The notes under the pieces: generated by a model
Seen by the model: only the letters and a program-made list of their open reading frames with translations
What the model was told of the DNA's origin: nothing
Databases searched by the model: none
Assembly: GCA_022609375.1 (NCBI GenBank)
Contig: JAGKQE010000003.1
Coordinates: forward strand, 743,765-807,764
Reading direction: 5' to 3'
Origin: Xenosphaeropsis pyriputrescens
Lineage: Eukaryota; Ascomycota; Leotiomycetes; Phacidiales; Phacidiaceae
DNA: 64,000 nt
Shown here: positions 24,439 through 34,278 of the stretch, piece after piece
Position numbering within the stretch: position 1 is the stretch's first letter
Layout of the letters: the number at the start of each line of letters is the position of its first letter
Program-made: the position numbers and the translations under genes

Positions 24439-25476
24439 TCAAGTATCATGTATCGGAAAATAGACCTTTGCATCATTCGGTATATGACTGATCTTCGTGT
24501 CAAAAAAGGCATCCAGATACGCAATTTCGATATCATCCCGGCCGACCTCAACAACACGATCGATGGCACCATCGTCAAAAGCAAAACCATGCCATAGAAG
24601 AACACCCATATCTCTTGCTACTGACAGAGCTTTGATCATATCATCGTCACGTAAGTCGGGTATCTCAGCACAAAGTTTATCGTAAAACACAAGACGTAAC
24701 TCTTCAGCAAAATCATCATACACAAAACCCTTCGAGGTCATGCAGCCCAGTAGCTCCTCCAGGCCGTAAAGACTCGTTCCAAAGGGAAGCATTTCGGCTT
24801 CGGCCCAGTCGACAAGGCCATATAGATGCCCTGAGGTGGAATCCATCATTATGTTGCTTGCAACAATGTCTCCATGCGTCAGTACCCATGGAAGATAGCA
24901 CGCGAGGTCAAGATTCTCCAATATACGCCTTGCAATAGATCGAAAGCGCAGAGGAAGTTCTTTGCTCAAACGCTCGAGTCGATACCGGAGGCTCGATCCG
25001 ATCTTTCCAAGAGGTAAACAGACTTTTGGAGGGAAAATCCAAGTACGAGCAAGAAAAACAGCAAAATCCTCACAGAGTCTTCTTCGACAGCTTGCAGCTT
25101 GAGCCAACGGAGAGCTCTGGAAGGATTTGTACGAGATCCCTTGCATTCTCTCCATAGAATAGACGTTCAGCCTCGAACTCTGATGCATACCGAGGAAGGT
25201 CGTAGTCGGTGCCGAAGCCCCATATTGCTTCTCGGCGGCCTGGACGACTTCCATATCTAATTGGTAGGCAGCAGGACGAAATTGCATGATGAGATGATCG
25301 GCCACGGTGAGGGTATAGCTGCACCAGCCTTGATACGCAGCTGAATGTACGACCTCGCCAGGATACAGGCTTTCGATGTGCGCTTTGCAGTCATGTTGCG
25401 TTTCGGGCTTCAATCCTGAGCGGACGAAGAAGCCGTCTATGGAGGTTGAGGACGCTGACACTGTTGATATCATCAT
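24439..25476 (-). CDS. APH/ChoK-fold (aminoglycoside phosphotransferase-like) protein
   Basis: A protein-kinase-like fold used by small-molecule kinases; in fungi such genes are numerous and their substrates mostly unknown. A single exon of about 345 residues; the frame extends upstream only through GTG codons, so I take the ATG at 25476 (MMISTVSASS). The Brenner motif LTHGDIVASNIMMD supplies the catalytic Asp and the following Asn. The metal-binding Asp lies in GLVDWAEAEMLPFG; the spacing between the two is usual for the family. The N-lobe is short and the glycine loop weak (the region YQGWCSYTLTVADHLIMQF), as in the fungal APH group. The first base-pairs of the 3' flank contain other frames with good coding look, so an alternative last exon is possible. 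It stands alone between two long gene-poor gaps, which gives no clue to the substrate. Confidence 0.82.
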   Translation of the reverse strand: MMISTVSASSTSIDGFFVRSGLKPETQHDCKAHIESLYPGEVVHSAAYQGWCSYTLTVADHLIMQFRPAAYQLDMEVVQAAEKQYGASAPTTTFLGMHQSSRLNVYSMERMQGISYKSFQSSPLAQAASCRRRLCEDFAVFLARTWIFPPKVCLPLGKIGSSLRYRLERLSKELPLRFRSIARRILENLDLACYLPWVLTHGDIVASNIMMDSTSGHLYGLVDWAEAEMLPFGTSLYGLEELLGCMTSKGFVYDDFAEELRLVFYDKLCAEIPDLRDDDMIKALSVARDMGVLLWHGFAFDDGAIDRVVEVGRDDIEIAYLDAFFDTKISHIPNDAKVYFPIHDT

Positions 25477-27029
25477 GACACACACTCATATTCATGGCCA
25501 GACAGGTGTAAGTCTTCACTGCCTCTAAGGATTGAGTGAGCTGTGTTAATAGATGAAGGGCGATAACGAACCCATGTCACCCGCATGTTCTCACATGACA
25601 TGCCGCGATGGCAATACTACTCAGCTCGGTCTGAAGGACGTGTAGGATACACAACCCTGTTCGACAATTGTGAGCTCCATTCTTCTGAAGTTAACTTCGT
25701 GATAGTTTTGGGCTCGAGGGGCCTTCTGGCTTTTGGGATTCTGTCAAGCTTTGGGATAGTTCTGGCCGTAGGAATGACTCTGGGACTTGGAATCTGGAAT
25801 CTCTCAGTCGTCTCGATGCTCCCTGGGCCGTGGCTAATCACTTTCTTGTTCAAATAGAATCTTCGGATGAGATCGAAGCCATTGGCTAACGAAACGAGAG
25901 TTACAATTATGTGGTACGAATACCACATCAATAGTTACATGTCGCACAGAATCGGATCTTCTTCGAATGAGTCTCAGATGTTGCATGCATATCAATGAGG
26001 GGAAGAAGAAAAGCAAGTGCAAATATGTACTACTTGTACATACGTACTCCGTACTACGTAGTACTGTAGCACGGCTCAACGCAAGATGTGTTCCATATGG
26101 TAGTGCTGTTGGTGTTAAGGTTTAGCGCCCCCGTTGGTGGACACGCTCTGCGATTGCTTACCCCGCGAGAGTGTTTTCTCCACATGAGATCTCTCTGTTC
26201 TACTCTAGTCTGTCCCTGCACAGAACATCGCCAATCTCAAGCAAAAGAGCATGCGAATACAATACACGACCCTTGAGATGCTACTGTAACGACGAGACAG
26301 AGTCTGAAAGGAATCACATATTACTTCATCATGCCCCCAAATCTCTCTTCCCAATTATGTCTGAATCTTACACACGCTCAACTTTGATGGATCGACAGGG
26401 CTGTGCAGGTTATTGTCAGCCTGCCTATGATCCGCGATCTCAGACCTGTTCTCGCAATGGAAGCGAATGTCGACTCCGAGTTACATTTGTGCGCTGTGCG
26501 AGGCTGTAGCACATGGTGCAGCTGCCCGAGGGGGCCGAAGGCATGAAGGCTGAGCTGAGAAGCAGCCAAAGCACGCAAAGATAAAAAGCGTCAGACACAG
26601 CATCGAGATTGGAGGCAGCAGCAGCGATAGAAAGCTGACATCGTTGCAGTTCTTAGATAGTCATGTTCTGTCTGACTGCAGAAATGAGCTCGACTATAGG
26701 TAAGCAGTGTACCCTTGTTGGCCCTTCTGGTCCTTCCTTTGTCCTCTCCAGAGGGAGTGGTATTGCTTCTGTCGCTGCTGTGCCTTCACCCTCAGCTACT
26801 AAAAGTAGAAGGGTGTGTGTGATGCTTCGGGAGCCATTTTGGAAAGGTGAGGACGATGCTGACCACTTGCTTTATTTCAAGCTCGGAGGAATGTGTCACC
26901 AAATGGCCTTCGTCAGTCTTGAGGTGCTTAAAAGTCCGCATCTTCTCCCCTCTTCTCTATTTACCTATACCTGTCCCTAAAGAACGTGACATCTGAGCCT
27001 TCTCACGAAACTTCAATTAAGAACATAAC
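25477..27029. promoter_or_regulatory. Divergent intergenic region, APH-like gene / DUF2235 gene
   Basis: 1.55 kb holding both 5' regions. Around 26030-26075 there is a TACGTAC-rich palindromic stretch (TACATACGTACTCCGTACTACGTAGTAC). A 105-codon frame at 26663-26980 begins with ATG and has an internal donor-like GTAAGCAG at 26700; it might be a 5' UTR exon of the next gene, but no conserved protein is visible. Confidence 0.5.
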
Positions 27030-28803
27030 ATGAGTAGACTTGGAAAACGCCTCCTGGTTTGCTGTGATGGTATTTTCTGTCCACTGCTTCAACTACTGAG
27101 CATGAAACCTGACACAATATAGGCACTTGGAAAAGCGCAGACAGTGGCTATACCAAGCCAACCTCTCTTCACCCTGTAAGTATAATACCGAGCTTCAATT
27201 GAAATGCGTCCTAACAATATCCAGAATGGTGTTCTCCAAGTCCCCAGCAATGTCACAAGACTCGCCCGCGCCTTTCGAAGAGAGGGTCGAGATGGAAAGT
27301 CTCAAATCATTTACTACCAATCCGGAGTAGGCAGTGATGGATCATGGTTTGATACGTTTTCCGGCGGCGTCTTTGGTCTTGGAATCTCGGAGAATATCCG
27401 TGAGGTGCGTATGATGTGTTCACGTCTGTGTCATATATTTACAAATCTTTCAGGCTTACGCTTTCATCACTGCAAATTATATGCCTGGTGATGAGATCAT
27501 TCTTGTTGGATTCAGTCGTGGCTCTTTCACTGCCCGCTCTATAGCAGGCCTGATTTCTGAGATCGGACTCCTGACAAGGTCAGGCATGCAACATTTCTAT
27601 GCTATCTTTAAGGATACCGAGAACTTCAACTCCAAGAATTATCATGATATTTTCCCTAACGAACCGTTTCCCAACAAGCCGACTGGGCCAAACAAGGCAT
27701 CCGAATACAGGGACAGACTTGTACACGTAAGTTTACAGTTTTCCACACAACGGAACACAACTGACAAGTGCAGAAAAAATTCACGAGAATAAATAATCCA
27801 GACGGTACACCTATTCAGGTACAAGCTGTTGGAGTTTGGGACACTGTTGGAACCCTTGGTATACCAAATACTCCTATTCTCGCCAAACTAGGCTTGGAAC
27901 ACCCAATCAAAGAATTGAAGTTCTATGATACTTCACTTTCGAACACTATCAAACACGCTTTCCATGCTCTTGCCCTCGATGAAAAACGTAGCTCATTCTC
28001 TCCTACTGTCTGGGGGAGGAGCGATGACAATACTACTGATCTCCGTCAGGTTTGGTTCCCAGGAGTACATACAAATATTGGTGGGGGCTATGAAGATCAA
28101 GAGGTATGATTAAAACAGATGTTTTCGTTCCAACACTGTTGACACTCGACAGATTTCAAACATTACCCTGGCATGGATGATGGACCAGCTTTCCTCTATC
28201 GGTGTAACCTTCAAGGAAGATGTGATTACTCAAATTTTTACCGAAACCAAGGAGTACTACGAAACAAGCGCCGTCAAGCCTTTTGCATCTGAATCCGTAA
28301 TCCAAGCCTACTCTCCAGTCCGGCCATACGGTCTAGGCAAATTGTACGAATCTGAGTCAATATGGTGGAAGTTAGCCGGCACAAGCATCCGTACCCCGGG
28401 CTTCAATACGCGCTCAGACACAAACACTGGCATTCCTACAGACATCCCACTGCAAAATACCAATGAGAGGATTCACACTAGTGTACGCATACGAATCGAG
28501 GCGGAGGGACTTGGCCCTGAAGACAGGGGAAAGTACAAGTGTCCTGCTCTCCAACCTGGAAAGTTATGGAGATGTGCTAGGAGCAAAATCGATGCCTCTG
28601 ATCCTGTTACCCACAATTCCTCGTGGGACACTAGTTCAAACAATAGTATGGATCAGAAATCTGATCGTTGGGTTTGGGAATACTGTGGACCTGAACACAA
28701 GAAGCCAGTTCAGACGACGCTGATTGAGGAGAACATTGGACCAATTGAGAGAAGATTGCTAGAGTTGGACGGGGGAATTTGGCCTAGAGCTGTCATTGAG
28801 TAG
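27030..28803 (+). CDS. DUF2235 alpha/beta hydrolase (Tle1-like catalytic domain)
   Basis: DUF2235 proteins have an alpha/beta-hydrolase fold; bacterial members include type VI secretion phospholipases, while fungal members are largely uncharacterised. Six exons: 27030-27069, 27123-27175, 27225-27404, 27454-27726, 27774-28103, 28153-28803 (508 residues). The N-terminus, GKRLLVCCDGTWKSADSG, is the family-defining CxDGT(W) strand. The nucleophile elbow is LVGFSRGSFTARSIAGLI, with Ser at about residue 112. A later signature is VQAVGVWDTVGTLGIP, carrying the likely acidic residue, and PGVHTNIGGGYED provides the catalytic His; together they make a complete Ser-Asp-His set. No signal peptide or membrane segment is seen, so it is probably cytosolic. 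It lies in the accessory-looking part of the window. The substrate is unknown. Confidence 0.93.
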
Positions 28804-29450
28804 TCCCAGAGGTATGTTTAGGATGGGATGGACTCACTTAGCCGCATGTTTTTGCTCGGAGACTTTGGGGTCGGAGTACCCTTGCTAGGTTGCTTTCGAT
28901 TGTTTTTCAGATCACTATTGCTGCTCAGTTCTTAGTTGCCCCTTAGTCATTCACTGCTTCCGTTCCACTTAGGAGTACTCAATGATTCAGTATTTTGAAG
29001 CCCTTACCTGCTGGTCTGCCCTTCAGTTACAGCTTGGTTGTCTTGATCAAAGTGCGGCACTTTTGAACCAAGAACTTGTTCATGCTCGAAGACCATTCTC
29101 TTGACCTTTGGAGTTTATCGGTGATGGAAGACGACTTGGTTGTACTCGCCATCAAACATCGGCAACATGAGTTTTGCTACATATCTCTGTGTTAACATCT
29201 CAAGAGCGTGGCTTCAAGTATGCCATGTTATTTAACACTTGCAAAGTTCGTTGACAAGTCAAAGATATTTGAGGGAGCGTTGCTTGCATACATCACGTAT
29301 CACTTGCATTCATTGTTAGACGATACGAATGGTTTGAGGAATTCATTGAAATAAAGAGATAAACTTACCTGTAATCAAAATCACTTACCTCTAACTCCTT
29401 CCTCTCCATGACCCTTCCTCTCCATGACCCCTCCCTCCCACCCCTCAGAC
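28804..29450. other. Convergent intergenic region, DUF2235 gene / RING gene
   Basis: 647 bases with both 3' ends. The 29370-29450 end is a C/T-rich tandem-like stretch in which CCTCTCCATGACCC is repeated. No gene seen. Confidence 0.55.
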
Positions 29451-30197
29451 CTACTTCCTCAGTAGCCGGAAGGCGTGCCGACAGTTGGGGCAGCGATTGT
29501 GTTCGCTAAACCACTGACGCGCACAGTCCCGATGGTAGTGGTGACCACAGGGGAGCTTGGCCACGTTCCCCATGAGCCGATCCTGGCAGATGGCGCAGTT
29601 ATCGCCGGCGTTGTCATCCGCCGCCTCCAGCAGGCCGCCGAGCGTGTAGAGGTGCCCGACAGCCGGTGCGTCGCTGGGGATGTAGGGCAGCTGGTCGTGG
29701 TCGGGAGGCGCGCTCGGCGAGCCGAAGTAGATGGCGCCGCGGCGTCGGAGCTGGTTCACGAGGCCGGATGGACGGTGCTCACGATACGATCCCGAGCGAT
29801 GCAGGCTGCGTCCGCGGCTGTGGATGTGGATGTGGCCTTGGCCGGGCTGTGCACCTTGCGCTTGCCCTGCCGAGAGGCCGAGCGGGGAGAAGAGGTTGTG
29901 TGGCGGTGTCGGGGCCGGATAGGGCGCCCAGGGGGTTGGGGGGAGAGGGAGAGGGGAAGGTGAAGGGGGAGGCGTGGGTGAGAGGCGACCAATGGCCGCG
30001 GCGAAGTCATCTGCTGTCAGGAGCTGGAGCCCTTCGGGCAGAGACTGTTGAGAGTTGGCGGGTGTCTCGAGACGAAAGATCGCGGCGCGGTCCTCGATCG
30101 TCGTGTAGATGCTGGTGGGACGAGAGACTAGACGCCCGTGGGGCAAGTTGCCATTGCCGTTGCCATTGCCGTTGCCGTTGCCGTTGGAGCCTGCCAT
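29451..30197 (-). CDS. RING-H2 finger protein, probable E3 ubiquitin ligase
   Basis: Single exon, 248 residues, ATG at 30197-30195. The C-terminal RING-H2 finger (about residues 198-242) has the ligands CAIC, CGHHYHRDC and CPNC in the C3-H2-C3 order with standard spacing, so both zinc sites are complete. The rest is low-complexity: an N-terminal Asn-Gly repeat encoded by a GGCAAC hexanucleotide tract (30146-30187), a Pro-rich segment around residues 70-105 and a basic, Ser/Arg-rich stretch before the finger. No membrane helix or substrate-binding domain is visible. The gene is much more GC-rich than its flanks, especially the AT-rich DNA upstream. RING-H2 proteins usually act as E3 ligases; the target here is unknown. 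Confidence 0.85.
   Translation of the reverse strand: MAGSNGNGNGNGNGNGNLPHGRLVSRPTSIYTTIEDRAAIFRLETPANSQQSLPEGLQLLTADDFAAAIGRLSPTPPPSPSPLPLPPTPWAPYPAPTPPHNLFSPLGLSAGQAQGAQPGQGHIHIHSRGRSLHRSGSYREHRPSGLVNQLRRRGAIYFGSPSAPPDHDQLPYIPSDAPAVGHLYTLGGLLEAADDNAGDNCAICQDRLMGNVAKLPCGHHYHRDCARQWFSEHNRCPNCRHAFRLLRK
30146..30187. repeat. GTTGCC/ATTGCC hexanucleotide repeat inside the RING gene
   Basis: About seven copies of a 6-base unit (GTTGCC or ATTGCC on the plus strand). On the coding strand it reads GGCAAC/GGCAAT and makes the Asn-Gly run at residues 4-17 of the RING protein. Confidence 0.95.
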
Positions 30198-30370
30198 TGT
30201 GTTAGCTGTTGGATGGATGGACGTACCTGACTTCTGTAATTCCTGTTGTGATGTTGGAATTGTGCTGAAGCTGGTGCTGATGATGAATTCAATTGTGAGG
30301 ATATTTACTTGTATATATAGATTGTGGAGTTTCTTTGTGAAGTTTCACAAATCTATGTCTGGGGATGTAT

Positions 30371-30505
30371 GGCTTTGTTTCGAGACAAGTGACAATGGTC
30401 ATACGTTATCAACGGCTTTGTTGTGAGTCAAGTGAAAGCTATTGTCCAGGTTCGCGGCTTTGTTGTGAGTCGAAAGTCTGTTGTCCAAATCGGAGGCTTT
30501 GTTTA
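30371..30505. repeat. Degenerate minisatellite, unit about 42 bp
   Basis: Units start with GGCTTTGTT at 30371, 30414, 30456 and 30495, spaced 43, 42 and 39 bases. Each of the first three contains a GAGWC/GAGTC-AAG-like segment and a TTGTCC or GGTCAT segment at similar offsets. It lies about 175 bases upstream of the RING start codon. Confidence 0.8.
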
Positions 30506-31429
30506 TTAGGTATTGCTGTCAAAAAGTAGGTCAACACAATGGAATTGTGTAGAACAATTAGCAAGAAGACTCTGATATACTGTAAAGCAATAATGAGAGA
30601 ATCTGGGGATGCTGTTCAGTAAGACCAAGTCCGCACTACTCACTTCCACATCTCAAGTGTTGGTAGAGATGAAACGGATTCTTCATGAGGCTTGTACCTC
30701 AAGCGGGATACAAGGGGTTTGGAGGATAGACTTACCCCTCTTTGAAGTACCAGAATGTCCATGACTAAACCACAGTCTATGATCGATAAATTAAGCTGAA
30801 ATACCTTATGGTGTTTCACAAGTGTTGAATGTTTGGTAGAGACGGGAATCCTCACAGCTACTTGATTACTCATGTTGTTGAAAGTACGTGGACTATATGC
30901 ACAGTTGTAGATAGCTCAAAATGAATATCATAATTCCCGTCGACTCGCTCACTGCTCCATGTAATCTATATATTATATGTATCAATATTTGTTATCTAAT
31001 GTCCAAAGTATTTCCCCTTAATACCAATGAAGTTTGCGTCGCGGCTTAGTAGTACAGTTGTGGTCGACATCATGTTCAAGTCTTAGTAAAATCTATTATT
31101 ACTATTAGAGCTATTTTGAACTATACTATTACTTGTGCATTCTCACTAAGAATATAAAGACAACCGTTTAAGTTCTATGATCCTTTACCTAAATCCAATT
31201 TGATAACCGAGATGTCTACAAAAGAGGTCATTTTGTATAAAATGTTTAATGTGAATTTCAAGTGTTTATAGCTCGAAGTAAACCTAATTTTATTACATCC
31301 CATAGAGTTTGTTTAAAACAGTTAGAAAATACTTTATTTTATCTTTGGGCATAACAGTATAAGATTTATATCTATGTACGATCTGGCTTCATGTTCTTAT
31401 TGGTATTTTTGTAAGTGACAATATTGACA

Positions 31430-31640
31430 ATAGCAACAACATATATAACAGCAATAAGACAAAGAAATAACATAGATAACAGTTATAGTACAAAGCAAGA
31501 ACAGAAAGAAAAGCATCAATACAAATGATGAAAAAAGTATAAATGATAATGGCAATAACAATGACGACAAGAATAATGACGATAGCAATTAGAACGACAG
31601 CAAGATCAACAGTGACAACAGTGACAACATCCAATAAAGC
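31430..31640. repeat. Degenerate AAC/AAT/GAC triplet tract
   Basis: About 200 bases composed largely of AAC, AAT, GAC, CAA and TAA triplets (for example GACAATAGCAACAAC, AACAATGACGACAAG, AACAGTGACAACAG), with very little T-only or G-rich sequence on this strand. It looks like an old, mutated trinucleotide satellite. Confidence 0.6.
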
Positions 31641-31993
31641 ATGCTCAGCGCACACCCATATGACAAGTATAGCGTTGGTACAACAAGGAAAAAGTACATA
31701 CTTGCAACCCAGTCCCCTCGTCACAGATATTTATACCTATTGTTACCTCTGCCTCACATCCACCGTCAACAAACAAAAACACAGGTATAAAGCCTCTATG
31801 AACAAGAATCACAACATCTAGAGAGCTATGCACCCATATAGGCAAGTAATTTCTGCAGTAGCTGTAGATATGTAGGCACAAGTACAATGTACATACACAA
31901 GTGCACTAGACTAGACTGCATTTGTTCTACAGTATATAACGAGCGATCTTGACAGAACAAACAACCAAAGTAATTCAGAGACACGATTGTACT

Positions 31994-32167
31994 TCACGCT
32001 CGCTCAGTGACTGGTATCTCCATAGGCAGATACATAGATGATCCAGTACCCAACAACAACATGAACAATAACAGTGATAAAAACGATGATGACAGGGACA
32101 CCAAGGGCATAGGTGCTGTCCATTGAAAGGTGCAGTCTGGATTTGGAGAGATATCACCATACGCCAT
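31994..32167 (-). CDS. Possible small single-pass membrane protein (57 residues)
   Basis: An ATG-started frame on the minus strand beginning MAYGDISPNPDCTFQWT. It has one strongly hydrophobic segment (SLSSSFLSLLLFMLLLG) at about residues 24-40 and ends EIPVTERA. About 100 bases upstream on the same strand is a TATA-like GCATAAATAG, a spacing that would suit a short leader. Nothing is recognised in the sequence, and the surroundings are gene-poor, so chance is a real alternative. Confidence 0.3.
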   Translation of the reverse strand: MAYGDISPNPDCTFQWTAPMPLVSLSSSFLSLLLFMLLLGTGSSMYLPMEIPVTERA

Positions 32168-32599
32168 AGCGCCAAGAACCACGTAAGAAGATGTTTCCAG
32201 AGGCTAATTTTTGTCTGTACTCTGATCTGATGATGTCTGGAGATGGAGTAACTGACTCCTCAAAGACCTATTTATGCTCGCTGCTCTAGTGCTGCTTCCA
32301 TGAGTCCGCACCGTTGCAACTTCCTCGGAATACCGATGCCTTGGTTTCTAGGTCCACATCGTAGACGACGAGCCAGAGGGGATATGCTTGGGTAGTTGAG
32401 AGGAAGGTTGAGGCAGACCGGGCGTCTTGTACTTGGTCATGGCGTTGCGTCTAGTTGAGACGCCGCAGGATCCGACTCCTCTTCAAGTCGTGAGTTCACA
32501 GAATCAATTTGATTTGAAGTAGACCATACACCTCGCACAGATGGTCCATATGAGATACGTACAAGTAGACATTAGATATCATAAATCATATCCTACACC
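32168..32599. other. Intergenic region downstream of the TMEM135-like gene
   Basis: Holds the TMEM135-like gene's 3' flank and the possible leader of the small frame at 31994-32167. A 30-codon ATG frame lies on the minus strand around 32350-32445 (starts MTKYKTPGLPQP, ends in a stop). It is too short to call. Confidence 0.4.
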
Positions 32600-34278
32600 C
32601 TATTCTCTCTTCCCCCCCAATCTCAACCCCTCCCCCCTCAAGCTCCCAAGCATAGCCCTGACAGCCCTCGAATTAATAGCCTCGGAATCCCTTTCGAAAA
32701 CCGCATTGACAATCGCCAAACTCAGCACAAACACCCATAAATCACCGCCCCTAACCCCCTTCCACCACCCCCGCTTCCTCCCAACCTTCCACAGGCTATC
32801 GATGCTCGCACGCGTAGAGTACAAGAAGTTGCCGCGGCCGTGCTTGCGGTCCACGATGCCCCACAGCCCGCCCAAAAAGCCACCGAAGAAGTAGCGCTGC
32901 GTCGGCAGGAACTTCGGGCTGAGGAAGGCCTGGAAGAGGCAGATGGTTGCCCATGATGTGCCCACTGAGCCGGCGACTGTTGCGGTGAGGCGCAAGATCC
33001 GCGCTGACAGCGAGTTGACGGAGGCAAGTGGCGCGCGGTAGAAGGACTTGTACTTGGGGATAGAGACCAGGGTGAAGAAGGCGGCGAAGAACTTGGCTAG
33101 GCGAGGGAAGACGCTGATCCAATAGGTTATGTAGGTGCGCGAGCAGGAGGGGTCGTGTGGGTGGAGGGTTGCGCAAGTGAGGGAGGTGATGAGTGGGTGG
33201 GCTGTGGAGGTCAAAGGGGCGATGGGCGCGAGCGAGGCTGGTGTGATGGTGTTGGGGAAGAGGATGGGGGAGATGAAGGGTGGGTATCTTTGCTGGGCGA
33301 TGGTTGCGAGCCCGTCTACTATTTCGTAGGTCCCTGGCCAACGGAGGTGTGAAGGGTAGTCGACAGGCCGGGTATGAATATATTCGGGAGAATTCTTGAG
33401 GATAAAATCTCCATATGGCTGATTTATTAGTTATGGATCTGAAGAGGATGGAAGTGAGCTTATGTACCTTGGGGAAACAATCTCTGTCGAAAACAAAGGC
33501 GTGTAGGAGCTGACCAGATGTCAGGGGCATAAGCATCCAGCTTCCCCACCACCATGGCCTGTTAAATTTGTTCCATATCCAGCCTTCATTCTCAGCCAAA
33601 TTGTATAAGAACTCAGCGGCACGACTTAGAGTGTAAATGGCTATGGTCATTCGTAGTTGATCATTTGGATACACTCCAAGCATAAAACCCGCCAGACTTG
33701 CCCCAATAGCTGGGGCAAGGGAGGAAGTGAGTGTCCGCGAGCACCTGGGGTTTCGCCGTCTGAAAGGTTCTGCGGAAGGGTCTAGTAATTGTGCTCGAAG
33801 ACGTATGAAGAAGCGGAATAGCAATCGATGGAGGAGGAGGATCGACGACAATGAAAGCGAGAGTCGAAAGTTAGGGGATAGCCAAAATGACTTGCCAGTT
33901 ACTCTTTGTATTTCTCAGTCAATGGGCAAACTTGAATTTGGGAGGATATAATGATTACCGTTCTTTGATTCTTCCAAGTAGACCTTGTGATATCAAAGTC
34001 CACGCTTTCAGTCCAGCTGCTGTGCCTATGAAGACTCTCAAACTAGCTCTCACAGCAGCGGCGTTGTAATCATCCTTCTTCTCCCTTTCCCTTTCGACCT
34101 GCAACACAGTGGGGGTATTTCTCCTCAACACCTTCGATCTAGAAATAATATATCTATGGAGAGTCTGGTATTCTTTGGCGGAGATAGTGTATCGTAAAGC
34201 ATTGCGAAGGATGGGATCAACTTTTGCTCTTGCTCGGATGGAATCATCAGAGCCTTTGGCAAGAGATGCGTCAGCCAT
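32600..34278 (-). CDS. TMEM135-like / Pmp24-type membrane protein
   Basis: Homologues of animal TMEM135 are multi-pass membrane proteins tied to peroxisomes and mitochondria; the N-terminal part belongs to the Tim17/Pmp24 grouping. Three exons, 34278-33959, 33903-33468 and 33418-32600, give 524 residues. Exon 1 starts MADASLAKGSDDSIRARAKV. The 55-nt first intron joins LLGRIKE to RVTGKSFWLSPNFRLSLSL, which continues as ILLLHRLLFRFFIRLRAQLL and PFRRRNPRCSRTLTSSLAPA. The second splice joins DRDCFPK to PYGDFILKNSPEYIHTRP. Later membrane segments include VPF-like ICLFQAFLSPKF and GGFLGGLWGIVDRKHGR. The conserved arginine-rich PFRRRNPR segment and the GFLLG-like GFMLGVYP are typical of the fungal family. 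The organelle is inferred from the family. Divergent from the LAMMER kinase gene across 2.8 kb. Confidence 0.88.

Larger units (their letters stand above)
30198..31993. other. AT-rich gene-poor region upstream of the RING gene
   Basis: 1.8 kb. It begins with the RING promoter, then a minisatellite (30371-30505), then strongly AT-rich DNA with many stop codons from 30890 to 31400, and a degenerate AAC/AAT/GAC triplet tract at 31430-31640. Minus-strand frames (for example 30640-30873, 31389-31724, 31645-31887) are repeat-derived or lack family signals. Confidence 0.55.

Noticed and set aside
29475..30205. Long plus-strand frames opposite the RING gene (162 and 179 codons)
   Set aside because: Antisense to a complete RING-H2 protein and caused by its high GC content. 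No domain seen.
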